A stretch of DNA of 64,000 bases, from contig OW028585.1 of assembly GCA_932294295.1 (NCBI GenBank), positions 27,787,902 through 27,851,901 on the forward strand, in the 5' to 3' direction. This document shows positions 1 to 11,297 of this stretch, piece after piece. The DNA comes from Alitta virens (taxonomy: Eukaryota > Annelida > Polychaeta > Phyllodocida > Nereididae). The position numbers and the translations under genes were made by a program. The first letter of the stretch is position 1. Every line of letters starts with the position of its first letter. The notes under the pieces are model-generated. The model was not told where the DNA came from. It saw only the letters and a program-made list of their open reading frames with translations, and made no database searches.

Positions 1-235
1 TGCTCAGTCTGCTTAAATGAGCAGCTGCCAGAGGCAGACATAATAATGAGATGATAAGCTGAGTCCATCCCATGTTACAAAAATACCCCAATGGGTGGGG
101 TCTTTTATTGACTCAGCAAAGACACAAAGGGCACTTCCAAATAAAAGTCTCATGCGATCGACACCCAGCTGCGATGTCACTCATGAAGAGGTTCCGGGCT
201 GGGGATCTTGAGCAGAGCATAATGCGTTAACCATA
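1..235 (-). mobile_element. SINE-B copy, cut by the window start
   Basis: This matches the reverse complement of the tRNA-derived SINE body seen many times in the window. Shared blocks are the stretch around 98-115 (tgggtggggtcttttattg), the 'tctcatgcgatcgacaccca' block near 150, and the 'cagctgccagaggcagac' 3' block near 20. The tRNA-like head should lie at the right end (about 190-235) but is weak, so this is an old copy. Family membership rests on comparison with copies at 12795-13105 and 38212-38410. Confidence 0.75.
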
Positions 236-580
236 AAGCCAACCAACTACTAACACTAGTTCACCAAACACATTCCTCACAGCATAATCTGTGATCATTA
301 GTAAGTGTTGAATACTTTGCAATCTGCAAAGTCTCCAGTCTCCAAGACTTGTGCGCAAGATGCCGCTTTGGAAAGTAAGGGTGCCTGACATGAACAGGTA
401 GCCTTAAAATGTCAAGCGCCGTGCCCTGGATGGTGAACAAAAGCATCATGACTTTCCCAGATGACATGCCAAGTTGGCTGATCTTTAGCCCACTATCGGC
501 TCCATCAGCAGTACATCAGCTGAGCATTATTGGTCTGATATTGTTTACCCGAATATGAAAAATTAGGAACATTTTGTCAC
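236..580. other. Intergenic, nothing recognised
   Basis: Mixed-composition sequence without a credible reading frame, repeat or site. The short open frame on the minus strand here resembles no family I recognise and has no supporting signals. Confidence 0.5.
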
Positions 581-584
581 TAGG

Positions 585-655
585 TATGATAGAATAGAAT
601 ATAATAAAACTTTATTTTGAGTGGCACAAATTACATTAAAACAAGAGCTTCACTC
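585..655 (-). mobile_element. 3' tail of a LINE-like retroelement
   Basis: Read on the minus strand, this ends in a polyadenylation-like AATAAAG followed by a degenerate TTCTA repeat. That arrangement is typical of the 3' ends of 5'-truncated non-LTR retrotransposons in invertebrates. No coding sequence remains, and the upstream (higher-coordinate) boundary is not visible. The family is not identifiable from the tail. Confidence 0.4.
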
Positions 656-659
656 TGTA

Positions 660-960
660 AACAGTGTTTAAAAACCAACACCAAAATAAACACTTTTTTT
701 GTTACACTTTATGAACGTGTTGAGATGTTTAAGACAATTAAGATAAACATGTTGAGGCGTTTATGAAAATAAATACTAAAACACCTTTTTATAAGCTTGT
801 TACACTTTATTAACACTACAACGTGTTTAAGAAGGATGACGTGTTTGTAATCAAACACTTTAGTCTACAACATGTCTGACAAGGATGAAGTGTTTGTGTC
901 AAATGAGTAAGTGTCCAACATGTTTAACGAGTGAAGTGTTTATATCAAAACATCTCAGTC
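660..960. repeat. Degenerate GTGTTTAA/AACACTT-rich repeat
   Basis: Variants of 'acatgtttaa', 'acgtgtttaa' and 'aagtgttt' recur roughly every 20-40 bases. Some are in inverted orientation, as 'aacactt' and 'aacacgt'. The units are strongly diverged. It is an old simple repeat or a decayed satellite, and no gene is visible. Confidence 0.45.
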
Positions 961-1239
961 TTCCACTATGAAGCCTAACGAATGCATGGCAGTTGGAGCC
1001 TCTTTATCAATCTTCATTAGAGCATCTCCTTGTAGGGAACACGGTCAACCTGCTGACATGGAAAATGCACCCTAATTCAGAGCCAATGCCTGAAGTATTG
1101 GAAAATTTAAAAAATATCGGAAAAAAATTTCTGTGGGCGCATGATATTTTGGTGAGATCTCGAGCATAGTTACTCCTGAGAGTGAAGAAGATATCATGGG
1201 GATATTTTTTAGGGTTGGGGTTCTGAAACCTTTATGTTT

Positions 1240-1985
1240 GCATTGGGGTAATTACCCTATGATCCGGTAAAATGCTATAACTAATGTTTGGGTGATCAGA
1301 TCTTTGCCCAACTTGGTTTATATGATCTACAGGGTGAAACTGATTTAGGGTCCTGAAACTAATAGAGTAATAAACCCCATTAGAGTAATTAAATTGTGTT
1401 AACATAATCTTTATTTGGTTGATCGGATCTTACATCAAGTTGGTTTGTATATACAGGGTGTTACCATCCTGTTATTACAATTTCATGGTTGCCATGGGGT
1501 TATTACCCCATGATGGGTAGAATGCTCTAACTTCTGTTTGGATGACTTGATTTGCTTCATGTTTGGTTTGTATGCTCTACAGGGTGTTCAGAAAAATTGC
1601 CTAAACTAAAAAATCATGGATTCATTTATCTTGTATTTTTAAGACAAAATTTATTAAGTCTATTCTTATCAGTCCATCGGCTACATAGTTTAACCAATCA
1701 TTTTGTACATAATTAGGTTGCTTGGCTTATAGATGACGACACACGGTGTTGTGGGGTAAATTACACCATGATGGCGTAAAATGCTATAACTTCTATTAAG
1801 GTGATCAGATTTGCTTTGAATTTTGTTTTACAGTCTATAGGGTGTTAGAATCATGTTGTCACACTTTTATGGTTGCCCGTACTTACCCCACGATATGGAA
1901 AAATACTGTACGTTCTGTTTTGGTGATTAGATTTGCTTCAAATTTGGTTTGTATACTCTGTAGGGTGTCAGCATCATGTAACAGT
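1240..1985. repeat. Degenerate tandem repeat, unit about 120-130 bp
   Basis: A motif set recurs at about 1243, 1370, 1495, 1755 and 1880: 'ggggtaattacccca', then 'aaaatgctataact', then 'ggtgatcagatttgct', then 'ttggtttgtat', then 'ctacagggtgt'. The third-to-fourth interval is enlarged by a separate segment at about 1585-1740 that has its own second copy near 12.1 kb. The copies are too diverged for recent amplification. Confidence 0.65.
1585..1740 (+). repeat. Dispersed repeat H, copy 1
   Basis: Shares 'cagaaaaattgcctaaact', 'atggattcatttatcttgta', 'cggctacatagtttaaccaa' and 'ttaggttgcttggct' in order with 12105-12285. It interrupts the degenerate tandem repeat at 1240-1985, so it looks like an insertion. 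No coding potential and no clear terminal inverted repeats were seen. Confidence 0.6.
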
Positions 1986-3360
1986 ATTATAACAGAAGTG
2001 AGTACATCACGGTAAAGTAGTTACAGGAGTGGAAAATTTCCTTATCCATGTACATATTAAGTGGCCATAATTTAGTTAAGTGATAATTGAAACCCACACC
2101 ATACTCTGGTCTTATGAGAGTGTTTTCTTGACTATTCTGATCAATGCTGTGATGGGAAGAAAGACTCAAACTGGTTCTGGTGTTCCCTTATTCCATGACA
2201 CAGCCTGACTTCTGGCGGTCAACAGGTCCACCGGGACCTCATCACGGAAGCAAGAAACAAATATCCCTCATGAATGAAATAGGCACTTCAACACACAATA
2301 TCTCAGGATAGTTTCATCTGCCTACCGTACAAATTTCAGAGGTTTCTGTTGATGTATTTTGCTTCTATTTGAAGGATACAAATCATTGAAGGCACAAAAT
2401 ATGGTAGTACTGGAAAGCAGATTTTTTTAATGACAAAAGCATTTAAACATTGTGAATTGGACTTCATTTTGCTGGCATTCAGATTTCATGGATCAAATGT
2501 AATAAATATGGTGAACCTGTATTACCCATTTGGCATTGGGGTCCTCTTTGTGGAAAAATAAGCATGATAAGGAAACAAGAAAGAAAAAAAGAAGCAAAGA
2601 AAATTAAACTGACAAGCAAAACCTCAACCCTGTTCAGGCATGAGTCTTTCTCAACTCCCAATGAAATCAGTGTATAGACAGTTTTTCCTCAATGGCCTTT
2701 CTTTAGCACCTGATATTTGACTTATAAAGTAAAGCCTTGCCATTAAGACCACCCTTGGTACAAATCTACTCGTCAAATGAATAGGAAATTGAAAGACAAT
2801 TATAGGAAAACAGTTTGGTGCAAAAACATGGGTGGAAAATTGGTGAAGTTGCTTTATTAAATAGTTGTGGGGTGTCGTCGAAATAATACATACGCACCGA
2901 CACATTTTAATGACAACCAATTTCCAATATTATTTTCAGACATACACACATGCAAAAGGCCAAAAGACAGCGGGGTTTATTAATATACTCAGTGAAAAAC
3001 TGCAGATATCCCATCAAAGTTAATTGATGTTTCAGAAATGTAATAATATGACAGTAGGTTCTATTAAGAAGGAAATAAAATACAGGGTTCCAGCTGGGCA
3101 TATGCACCAGTTGTATTTCTTAACAATAGCTTTTCCATATTACTCAGGTATGACCCAATTCTCCTTAATTAAGAATAGTGGAATATGAAGAAATTGTTTT
3201 TGGTGCAGTGTTACAAACTATCCCCCCGCCCCCATAGCAGCCTTAAATACTATAATTATTATGTTTTGTATGAAATGAATAACAGGAACCTCTTTTAGTC
3301 ATGCTTTTTGCTCCAGCCCGCAACCCCCGTGGGTGCTGCCCACCCCCCATAGAGGCAGTG
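1986..3360. other. Intergenic, AT-rich, no gene seen
   Basis: No credible coding region, RNA gene or repeat array was found. Short open frames on the minus strand (2479-3107) lack recognisable domains and have compositions typical of random AT-rich DNA. Confidence 0.5.
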
Positions 3361-3372
3361 CTGGATCCGCCA

Positions 3373-3420
3373 GTGTATCTATATATCTATCTGTCTATCT
3401 GTCTATCTATCTATCTAACC
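3373..3420. repeat. (CTAT)n microsatellite
   Basis: Short run of CTAT with CTGT variants. It is directly visible and has no adjoining SINE body, unlike the GATA arrays near 9.3, 26.6 and 38.9 kb. Confidence 0.85.
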
Positions 3421-3970
3421 ACCTAACTAAATATTGGCCATGTTTAAAAAAGGCTAATTCAATATACAATGATATACATACAGACAATTATCCTTAACTG
3501 ATCTTGTGTTTTTAATTTTAATTAGGTTGGCTTTAATTTGTGAAGGTCAAGATATGGTGACACATTTTGTAACTACAAACATATGAGCAAGTAATACTTT
3601 ATTTGATAGTCCTCCTGAAGACTGTGCAAATATAGGGGAGAGTGAGCCACCTTCAGCCATGGGGCACCTTGATCCATTGGCTCTGGGGGCCAGTTGGTTT
3701 GTTATTAACCTTGTAAATGGCAATGATTTTGTCTCGTTAGTGATCAAGAATTAGGTAACTAATAATTTTTTTAGTTTCCTATCTGGACAGTGTTTCTATT
3801 CAGAATTTACACTTTTCACTATCACAGAGTAATACACCAAGGCAAGGTTGTTCCTTTTCTAATATCTTCATTACTTGTAGAATACAATAACCCTTTATAA
3901 ATGTGAACTAAGCAATATATGCCACAGATTGACCTCATTGTAGACATGTGTTTTTAGGTGTAATTTGCAG

Positions 3971-4166
3971 GGGGTGGGGGCCTAGCTGAGTGGTAGCGTG
4001 CTGGGCTTCCAACCATTGGGTCCCAGGTTTGATTCCAAATTGAGCCTAAGTTGGATGGCTGTTTCATCCTTCATCTCATTGCCATAGTCCCTGCCTGTCC
4101 TAATTAGCCCATCAGGTGCAGAAATATAGGACATAAAGCCCAAATCCACCCACCACCCACCCAGGC
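3971..4166 (+). mobile_element. SINE-C, full-length copy
   Basis: The tRNA-like head has an A-box-like 'tagctgagtggtagcg', an anticodon-loop-like 'cttccaa' and a B-box-like 'ggtttgattcc'. The body follows with 'ttcatctcattgccatagtc', 'ctgcctgtcctaattagccc' and 'atcaggtgcagaaatatagg', and the copy ends in a CCCA-rich tail. Seven further copies in the window show the same order. The head is mutated and is not a functional tRNA gene. By family rules it is transcribed by RNA polymerase III and mobilised by a partner LINE. Confidence 0.88.
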
Positions 4167-4583
4167 AGAATTTGCACGTGGGGCACCAGCCTAATGATAT
4201 GAAAGAACTTGAAATAAGCTCTTTGTAAAAAATCCTCATATAATGCATTATGATCTTTTGCACATTGTGCACACGTGCCTCAAATGAAGCATCAATAAAA
4301 TGCCATGCTACTTTTATTAAAGAGAGGAAAATGATCTTTGAAACTTCTATGCTCAATACAACTGCAGTAGAAAAAAGTGGAGAACTTCATCGGAATAACA
4401 GGTACCTCTTGGTATTGTGTGCAAGAAATCACTGTAAAGAGTAAGAGCGCAGAGGTTCATTGTTAAGAGGTATTGGCTGACGCGAAGAGACTGTCTGAAA
4501 ATGTCATACAAAGTGGTGTAGATGGCAGAGGAACAGGTAAAGCAGACTTTGCTCTGTCATGACATGATTGCTCGGTGGATTGG

Positions 4584-4616
4584 CACCTTGTGGTCTAATG
4601 GTTAAGGCATTGCTGA
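4584..4616 (+). mobile_element. SINE-B head fragment
   Basis: 'gtggtctaatggttaaggca' matches the A-box part of the SINE-B head seen at 12795 and 51112. The body is missing, and sequence of repeat family G follows at once. It is probably a SINE truncated or split by insertion. Confidence 0.45.
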
Positions 4617-4635
4617 ACTTTCTTTTAACTTCTTA

Positions 4636-4875
4636 TGTCTCCAGATGTATCATAGGCAATTATATAAACCAATACTACCTTCCTGTCTTGTGATATTTCT
4701 ACCATTACATACTCATAAATAATACAAATAGAGTTTTTCATGTCATGTGAACAAACCTATTGATGACGTCACAATACTGAACAATGGGTGATGATGCCCT
4801 TTCAATGGTCTTTCCATTGTTTTGATCTGGATTTTCTTTCAATTTATTATTTATTGTTTGTAATTAGTGCCTGAT
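4636..4875 (-). mobile_element. Repeat G, partial inverted copy
   Basis: Reverse complement of the segment at 13370-13560. The shared blocks are 'gatgacgtcacaatactgaa', 'caatgggtgatgatgcc' and 'ccattgttttgatctgga'. The TTAA-flanked inverted termini of the complete copy at 13220-13624 are absent or too diverged to see. Confidence 0.65.
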
Positions 4876-5585
4876 AGACTGACTTGCTGATGCAATTTTT
4901 TTGTGTCTTGATTGAGTAAAGCAAGTTTAAACAATTTGAGGAAGTCTTAGAAATTTGAGTAAGTCTTAGAAACTTGCAATTTTGACAATTAAGTAATGTA
5001 AGCATAGGTCCAAGCATGCAATATAATTATAGTAATTATGCATTATATAATTATATAATTATGCATAATGTAATTATGCATGGTTCAAAGATATCTTTTT
5101 CTATGGCTAACGCCTTGGCTCAGGTCTGCAGTGCACCGCACTATTCTGGATGTTCAATTGACATGAGAATGCGCGGAAGACAGCTGCAATCAGACAGAGA
5201 GAAATGCCTCCTATTTCACGATACAAGGGAAATGGTAACGGTTCTGCAAATGGCTGAAGAGGAATGACCAAGTCAGTGACACACCGCAGGTCACGGACCT
5301 CGGCTTCACCACACGAGTCCATTCTTTGTACAAGTATGACATATCCTGCAGTCAAAGTACTTTCTTAAGCTGACCACAGGCTAAGGATACTTGACCGAAG
5401 ACCTCAAGAAATATTAACGTGATAAAGAACTCTTTTCACTGATACATGACCTTGGGGCCCATGACAAGATCACCTTGAGATCACAGAGTGCATGTATGGG
5501 AGGGATGGAAACATGCTGAAGGAGGGAAATATAGTGAATAGGGTCCATTACTCTAAGAGAATTTCTGTGTTGACTCTTTGTAGCA
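4876..5585. other. Intergenic with a self-complementary AT tract
   Basis: At 5017-5080 the sequence is built of attatgcat/ataattat units that read nearly the same on both strands and could extrude as a hairpin. The rest is unremarkable, and the overlapping open frames near 5016-5355 show no domain. Confidence 0.5.
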
Positions 5586-5869
5586 GTTGGAGGCCTAATC
5601 GTTAAGGCATCCATATATATTTTTGTATTACCATCTTTATTCGCACTTATTAGTACACATTTGAATATAAATTGGGGTATATATACATATTTGCAAAAAT
5701 TTTGGTTTCAGTTACAGCATAACAAATTAATCAGTTCTTTAAGTTCGTACATGTTAAATATACTGCATTGATAGAGTCCATCTCTCACTGCACAAAGTTC
5801 ATATATAGCCTTTGCCTCGCACAGAATAGAAGAATTCTTGCAAACATTGTGACATTTTTGTGCCTAATA

Positions 5870-6175
5870 AAACTTGTGAATCAGGTACTAATTGCAAAAA
5901 TTGAATGATACATTGAAAGAAATCAGGACCAAAACATTGGAAATACAATGAAAGTGGCATCATCACCCATTGTTGAGTATTGGGACTTCATCACTAGGTT
6001 TGTTTACATATCGTATTTCTTATGGCATGACAAATTCTATTTATATTGTTTATTGTATCTTAAGGTTAAATTTCTGTGCACAAATGAGCATGTAATGGTA
6101 AAACATATCATGAGACAAGAAGGTAGTATTGGTTTATATAATTATTTGCCTATGATAAATCCAGAGACATAGGTA
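5870..6175 (+). mobile_element. Repeat G, partial direct copy
   Basis: Same orientation as the full copy at 13220-13624. It shares 'accaaaacattggaaa', 'catcatcacccattgtt', 'tgtttattgta' and 'gcatgtaatggtaaaac', and ends differently, at 'ccagagacatagg'. The open frame at 5948-6172 is inside this repeat and is not a gene. A SINE-like head fragment (5588-5612, 'cctaatcgttaaggcatcc') lies upstream, as at the minus-strand copy. Confidence 0.65.
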
Positions 6176-6189
6176 CATTAATACTATAA

Positions 6190-7415
6190 CAATTTTTTTA
6201 ATTTATCAAGAGGTGTGTGTGATATGACAGCAACTATAGATGTACAAAACTGGCTACTGAACCATGTGTGACTTTAACTGACTTCCACAAGAGTTAGTCA
6301 TTTTATTAGAAGAAAACTTTGTCCGAAGTTTAAAGCCAAGCCCTAACTTGCCGGATCTCAGAGTAATTGATTGAAACTGCTTAAGTGGCATTGCAATCTA
6401 AGAAAAAAGTGATTAAAGCGATCAAAAGTAAGCAGAACACCTGAACATGATTTGGAAGCAGAGGAAATAAAATTAAGTGGGAGAGAGAGAATTTATTTGA
6501 CAAAATAAAAAAAAGCAGCAAATTACAAGGAACAACTAAATAATATAAGCAGAACAAATATATAAAAAATAAAAAAAGTCAAAATACATATATACTCTTT
6601 ACCTTTGGTCAGGGGACATCCACTAAGTTCTTATTTAAAAAAAACGCTGTCGTGGATGCCCCCTAAAACTCATATTTAAAAAATAAAATAAAGAATAAAT
6701 AAAATACATTGATACATAAATAACAAGATCTAAATATAAGATATAATGATGGGATGAAAACGAAAATATGGCAAACGAATTGCAAATTTAATAAAGAGCT
6801 TACAACAGGGATCAGTTCTTAATTGTGATTGTGACATCAAATATATTTAGTGTATGAATGTACTGGGTGGTACTGGATGGTCTCACAGATTTCAAAGCAG
6901 CCAGCAGAATTGGCAATACTTATTGTATATACCAAAACTCAATGGCAATGTCCAGATTTTTAGTAAAAATAACATAAAGTGAATGTTTGACTGAATTTAA
7001 TTCAATTCAAGTTGTTATAAATCAGGAAAAAAACATATTGATTGAAACAGTATATTGTCATAATAGTTTTGTGGTGAGCCTTTATAATAATTTTGATGTA
7101 TTTGCTCTCATGAAAACTTTGCATGTAGATTGTGCAATACATATAAATTGCAACGCAATAAAAAAAAAGGTTAATGCAATACACTAAATCATTTGTTTAG
7201 GTAGTTGAGTAGCATTTCGAAATTGGTATTCCAAAGTTCTGCCAAAAATGACATCACATCATCTTTACTTATAAAGGTAAGGTTTGTCTAAGTAGGGAAC
7301 CTTAATATATTTAAAATAATGAAACAAACTTATTATATGCGCAATAGATTTACCTGTCATTTTCAAAATGTTTACTTTTTTCTTTATTAGAGCGAGTTTA
7401 CTGGACACATCACTG
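6190..7415. other. Intergenic, strongly AT-rich
   Basis: Poly-A-interspersed, low-complexity DNA such as 6500-6720. No gene, RNA or array was recognised. The frames on both strands at 6987-7187 are mirror shadows of AT-rich sequence. Confidence 0.5.
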
Positions 7416-7421
7416 TATTTT

Positions 7422-7690
7422 CAGCTGAGTGGCCAAGTGGTTAAGCTGCCCTAAAGGTCATGGGTTCAACCCTCTGCCTGGAAAAAAATTATGAGTTTTT
7501 TTTCTCAACCGAAAGTGATATAATTGTGATTAGATGTCAACTGGTCTGGTATTCTGAGGCTATGCTGGGGCAAACATGGACCCCACTCACAGGGTGAATG
7601 CCTAGCATGGTGCAGATTTCCAACCTTGTCATCTTATCTTTACGCCTGCCTACATCAGGTCATATAGGGTGACTGAACTTCAGTGACATT
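7422..7690 (+). mobile_element. Old SINE-B copy with Leu/Ser-like tRNA head
   Basis: The head 'gagtggccaagtggttaag' followed by 'catgggttcaaccctctgcc' resembles a tRNA with A and B boxes. The body parts 'ctatgctggggcaaacatgg', 'caccctatatgacctg' (inverse of the right end) and 'actgaacttcagtgacat' align with the SINE-B consensus. It has diverged more than the other copies. A functional tRNA is unlikely because the 3' half does not fold with the 5' acceptor arm. Confidence 0.5.
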
Positions 7691-8299
7691 TAGATATTTA
7701 TAACACCTCATTAAAATGGCAATTTGCTTCTAGCTCACGTTTCATACAAACTCGTGCAATTATAAAACTTGCAAAACAACATCTTTTAGGGTTAATGAAC
7801 AGCCTACAGGTGGCCAACAGCAATTACCTAATTTAATGGGATATAAACGTTTTGCCTGAAACAAACAATGAAGCAGATACAAGAGGCAATTGCTTGTTTA
7901 AAATTATGATAACCAAATAACCAATATCATGATATTTTATTATGATAATTATCTTGAAGTTCTCGGAGGTGTTATAACTTTGTTTGCGTTGAAATGAAGA
8001 TTTGACCAGATATTTTCTGTGTGCGTTGACATAATCAATGTTCATTTTTGTTTAACTCTGAAGTTCATTAGGGAACACAGTGTTATAAAAATGTACTTCT
8101 TCTGTTGATATTTTATCAAATAAAAAGCTCCCATGAGTGGAGAAGGGATCACTAAATTAAAATGGTCAGAATTGCTGCAGTACCTTTTTAGTCTACATAT
8201 AACTTATAAGACTCTCCCTGGAATCAACAAATATTTGGGCAAACAACACACTCAGGGATTGGCCAGAGCTTCTTATCCATACATTTCTTGTATGAAATG
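7691..8299. other. Intergenic, nothing recognised
   Basis: AT-rich sequence with no supported feature. Confidence 0.5.
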
Positions 8300-8479
8300 T
8301 GTGTGTGTGTGATTAGGGCTTTACATCTCTGCACCTGATGGGCTAATTAGGACAGGCAGAGACCATGGCAATGAGATGAAATAGGAAACAGCCATCCAAC
8401 TTAGGCTCGACCGGGAATCGAACCCGGGACCCAGTGGTTGGAAGCCCAGAGCGCTACCTCTGAGCTAGGCCCCCGCCCT
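8300..8479 (-). mobile_element. SINE-C, near full-length copy
   Basis: On the minus strand the head ('tagctcagaggtagcgc', 'cttccaaccactgggtcc', 'gggttcgattcccggtcgag') is the best preserved of the C family, with intact A and B boxes. The tail runs into a short (GT/AC)n. Good preservation suggests a younger insertion than that at 3971. Confidence 0.9.
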
Positions 8480-8875
8480 ATCTTGTGTGAAATGTAGACA
8501 TTTTGATTGAATGCTCTATAATGTCCTCTTCCCAATGGTTTAAGAATGTGCTTCTTAAGTTAAAGCTTCTAATGCATGTTGTAGCATAGCGCATTGTCTC
8601 TTTCTTCCATGAGAAGATACGAGACCCCACGCATTATCGCGGATGACGTGACGTGAGCTTGAGATTTCGCTGTCGCGACATTATGGGATAGCGAGTTGCT
8701 CGTTACATGGGGCTTTTGCATGTCCAACTCAATTTAGAGAGTCACTTGTAAGACACTCCTGTTGGATGATGTTATTTATGCGAGGAAGTGGGATTTAGTG
8801 TCGAAATTACTTTGGAGATTGGCCATTATGGAAAAGAGAAAGAAGTCAGAAGTGTTTATGTTGCGAAACAGGTGG

Positions 8876-9170
8876 ATAAGGGGGTGGTCTAGTGGTATGA
8901 CGCTTGCCTGCTCCTCTGAAGGACCCAGGTTCAATTCCCAACTGGGCGCCCTTCATGAGCAATATCTCAGCTGGATGTTGTTCGAATGAGATGTTAAATT
9001 GGCGGTTCCTTGTACACAGTGTCTATGCTGAGGCAAGTAAAAGATCCCACCCATGGGGTAGATGTGTAACATGGATGGCCTTTCCTCTCTCTAACCTCAG
9101 GAATCAACCCTTATTAACAGTAAGAACTTGTCTTAAAAGGCTGCAGTTTCCCTATCTATCTACATGAGTC
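8876..9170 (+). mobile_element. SINE-A, full-length copy
   Basis: The head 'gggtggtctagtggtatgac' and B-box-like 'ggttcaattcc' are followed by the A/B-family body: 'gatgagatgttaaattgg' (variant), 'gtctatgctgaggcaagtaa' and 'catggggtagatgtgtaaca'. The 3' end is 'aggctgcagtttccctatc' with an ATCT tail. Matches copies at 38991-39256 (-) and 48490-48790 (+). Open frames at 8762-9167 are SINE sequence, not genes. Confidence 0.88.
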
Positions 9171-9208
9171 AAGGGTTACTCCTGGGTGGAATGAAAAAGT
9201 AGGAGGAT

Positions 9209-9470
9209 GTGATAGATAGATAGATAGATAGATAGATAGCTAGATAGCTAGATAGCTAGATAGATAGATAGATATATAGCTAGATAGCTAGATAGATAGA
9301 TAGATAGCTAGATAGCTAGATAGATAGATAGATAGATAGCTAGATAGCTAGATAGATAAATTGATAAATTGATTAATAAATATATAGAGATAGATAGACA
9401 GATAGATTAAGATAGATAGAGATAGATAGATATAGATAGATATGGAGATGTATATGTGGATAGATATATA
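9209..9470. repeat. (GATA)n microsatellite with GATAGCTA variants
   Basis: About 260 bp of GATA units with an internal higher-order pattern of GATAGATA and TAGCTAGATAGC blocks. Its right edge adjoins 'atggaaagtgcagccctcga', the minus-strand 3' end of SINE-A. The array is therefore best read as the grown tail of that SINE. Confidence 0.9.
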
Positions 9471-9492
9471 TGGAAAGTGCAGCCCTCGAGGA
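9468..9492 (-). mobile_element. Severely truncated SINE-A 3' end
   Basis: Only the last ~20 bases of SINE-A remain ('tggaaagtgcagccctcgag'), immediately beside a GATA array. This is the geometry of the longer minus-strand copies at 26736 and 38991. Confidence 0.7.
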
Positions 9493-10214
9493 TATGGTGA
9501 CATATGACAATGCAATGTAATTACATATAAAAATTTGAATGTCACCCAACCAAATTTGATTTTACATTGTGGCAACATAATCAACTGATTAACATACAAG
9601 TTATGTTTCCTTTATTAGACTGAAACTGTATTAAATGTAAAGGAAACATTTCACATAAACTTTATCTCAGATGGAATACCACATTGAATCTACATTTAAT
9701 TAATTGTTTTAAAATTGGCTGTCATTGTCTGATGTCATGTGGATATCTGGCTCATATATATATATCATATATTATCTTTAGAACACTAAATTTTGTTAAG
9801 TCATTACAAAGATGACAATGAAGTAAAATTCCCAAATTCTCTATATTGGGCCATTAACTCTGTATAATCAAAATATCTGCCTGAAACATAGGTCTTAGCG
9901 ATGCAGCAAACCCCTCACCATTTCACGCTTTTATGCTCTAGCTACTTTGTTAGCTTGACTACTCGGCTAAGTGGTTTGAGATAGCCCTTATTCAATGACA
10001 TGGCTCATTTCCGGACTCAGGGATTCCAGCTTAAGAGGAGCAAGGGTCAAGTTCAGCAAGTCTTGACGAAATCAATGACCCACTTTTAGAAGCTTACTAC
10101 TTACTACTTAGACTGGTGGCAAATTGGTATGCCCAGTCGCGTCATTCGGTAGACTGGACTATATGACTATCACAAACGGTTATGCATCAAATCAAAATAA
10201 ATCTATTACATTTA
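9493..10214. other. Intergenic, nothing recognised
   Basis: AT-rich. A short (TA)n/(ATATATC) stretch lies at about 9750-9770. No gene or further repeat was identified. Confidence 0.5.
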
Positions 10215-10295
10215 TACATGGCCAAATGTGCCACATGCGTTTTCCATGAGAAGGATAAATGCATGGAAAATCCACGTGGCACATTTGGCCATGTA
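10215..10295. mobile_element. MITE-D, short 81-bp copy
   Basis: An almost complete palindrome with ends TACATGGCCAAATGTGCCAC and GTGGCACATTTGGCCATGTA. The centre has 'ttttccatgagaaggat'. It is a deletion derivative of the ~155-bp form at 18618 and 55186. The TA at each border is compatible with a TA target duplication, as in Tc1/mariner-like elements, but no transposase is present. Confidence 0.85.
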
Positions 10296-10990
10296 AGATC
10301 TCATATTCAGGGCAAAATATGTTTACATAAATATCAATTACCCTGTATTCACAGATTATTGATAGCGCTTAAATTAGGGCAGTTATTTTGTCAATTTATA
10401 TCAATTACATTCTTAACAGTTTCTCTTGTATAGGTGCTAACCTTCTGCTTCGCTACTGACATTAATGTCCGTTGAATTCTAATTCTGATTAAATTGATAA
10501 ATCGTTTGAAGGTAACAGATTTTCTTTAAAATCTGGTAAGCAGTTAGTTTCAATGTAGATTTGATATTCAAATTGAAGCAATTTCAAATGTTTTATTGAC
10601 CATAAAATTCACAAAATGTAATCTAACAATTCATAATTACAATTAATTTAATTACAAAAATTGATTTAACTACAAAAACCTTTGATTACACATATATTGA
10701 AGTCAATGATATTAGGGCATTTGATAGGCAATAATTTTTCCATTTATATTTACTATTTTCATATTGAACTCATCATTTTCTTTAACACTGACATAACATT
10801 AGTGACTGTATTTATATACATCTTCAATTTCAATACTAAAAAAGTCTTAAAATGATCGTGGTTTGAGTTTTGGAAATTTTGCTTATTAACTAGGGTGTGG
10901 CCCTTGATAGCGGCCGAATTTCTGCCTTAGAGGACCGCTCCCAAATGTACATATTTTAGTTCTGTGTTCTGATGTCAGAACTATAAGCTT
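10296..10990. other. Intergenic, AT-rich
   Basis: No feature supported. The open frame at 10182-10433 begins in flanking DNA, crosses the MITE-D copy and is not a gene. Confidence 0.5.
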
Positions 10991-10997
10991 GTTCCTC

Positions 10998-11195
10998 AAT
11001 GTCTCAATGCAACTGCTGGGTCTGAAGCTTAGCCAGTTTCTATCACCCGCAGCAGGCAGACGTAATGAAGAGATGCTTATAAGGCAGCATAGAGTCTGCA
11101 CTATGTTACACATTTACCCCATGGGTGGGGTCTTTTACTTGCCTCAGCATAGACACTGAAAACCAGGCACCTCCAATGTTATGTCTCATGCACTT
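10998..11195 (-). mobile_element. SINE-B, 5'-truncated copy
   Basis: Reverse complement of the SINE-B body and 3' end: 'ctgggtctgaagcttagcca', 'gcaggcagacgtaatga', 'cccatgggtggggtctttta', 'tgcctcagcatagacactga' and 'ggcacctccaatgtta'. The tRNA-like head is missing. Confidence 0.85.
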
Positions 11196-11297
11196 TCTCT
11201 GTACTGTATTAATTTTTAATGAATTATACAGCATTAACAACAAAGTGTCTGCATCATTGTCTGTGTGTTGTCATGCTCAAATAAATTCCACTTCATT

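Noticed and set aside
8302..8479. tRNA gene with Gly-like (TCC) anticodon loop in the SINE-C heads
   Set aside because: A and B boxes are present, but the acceptor ends do not pair and each copy continues into a common SINE body.
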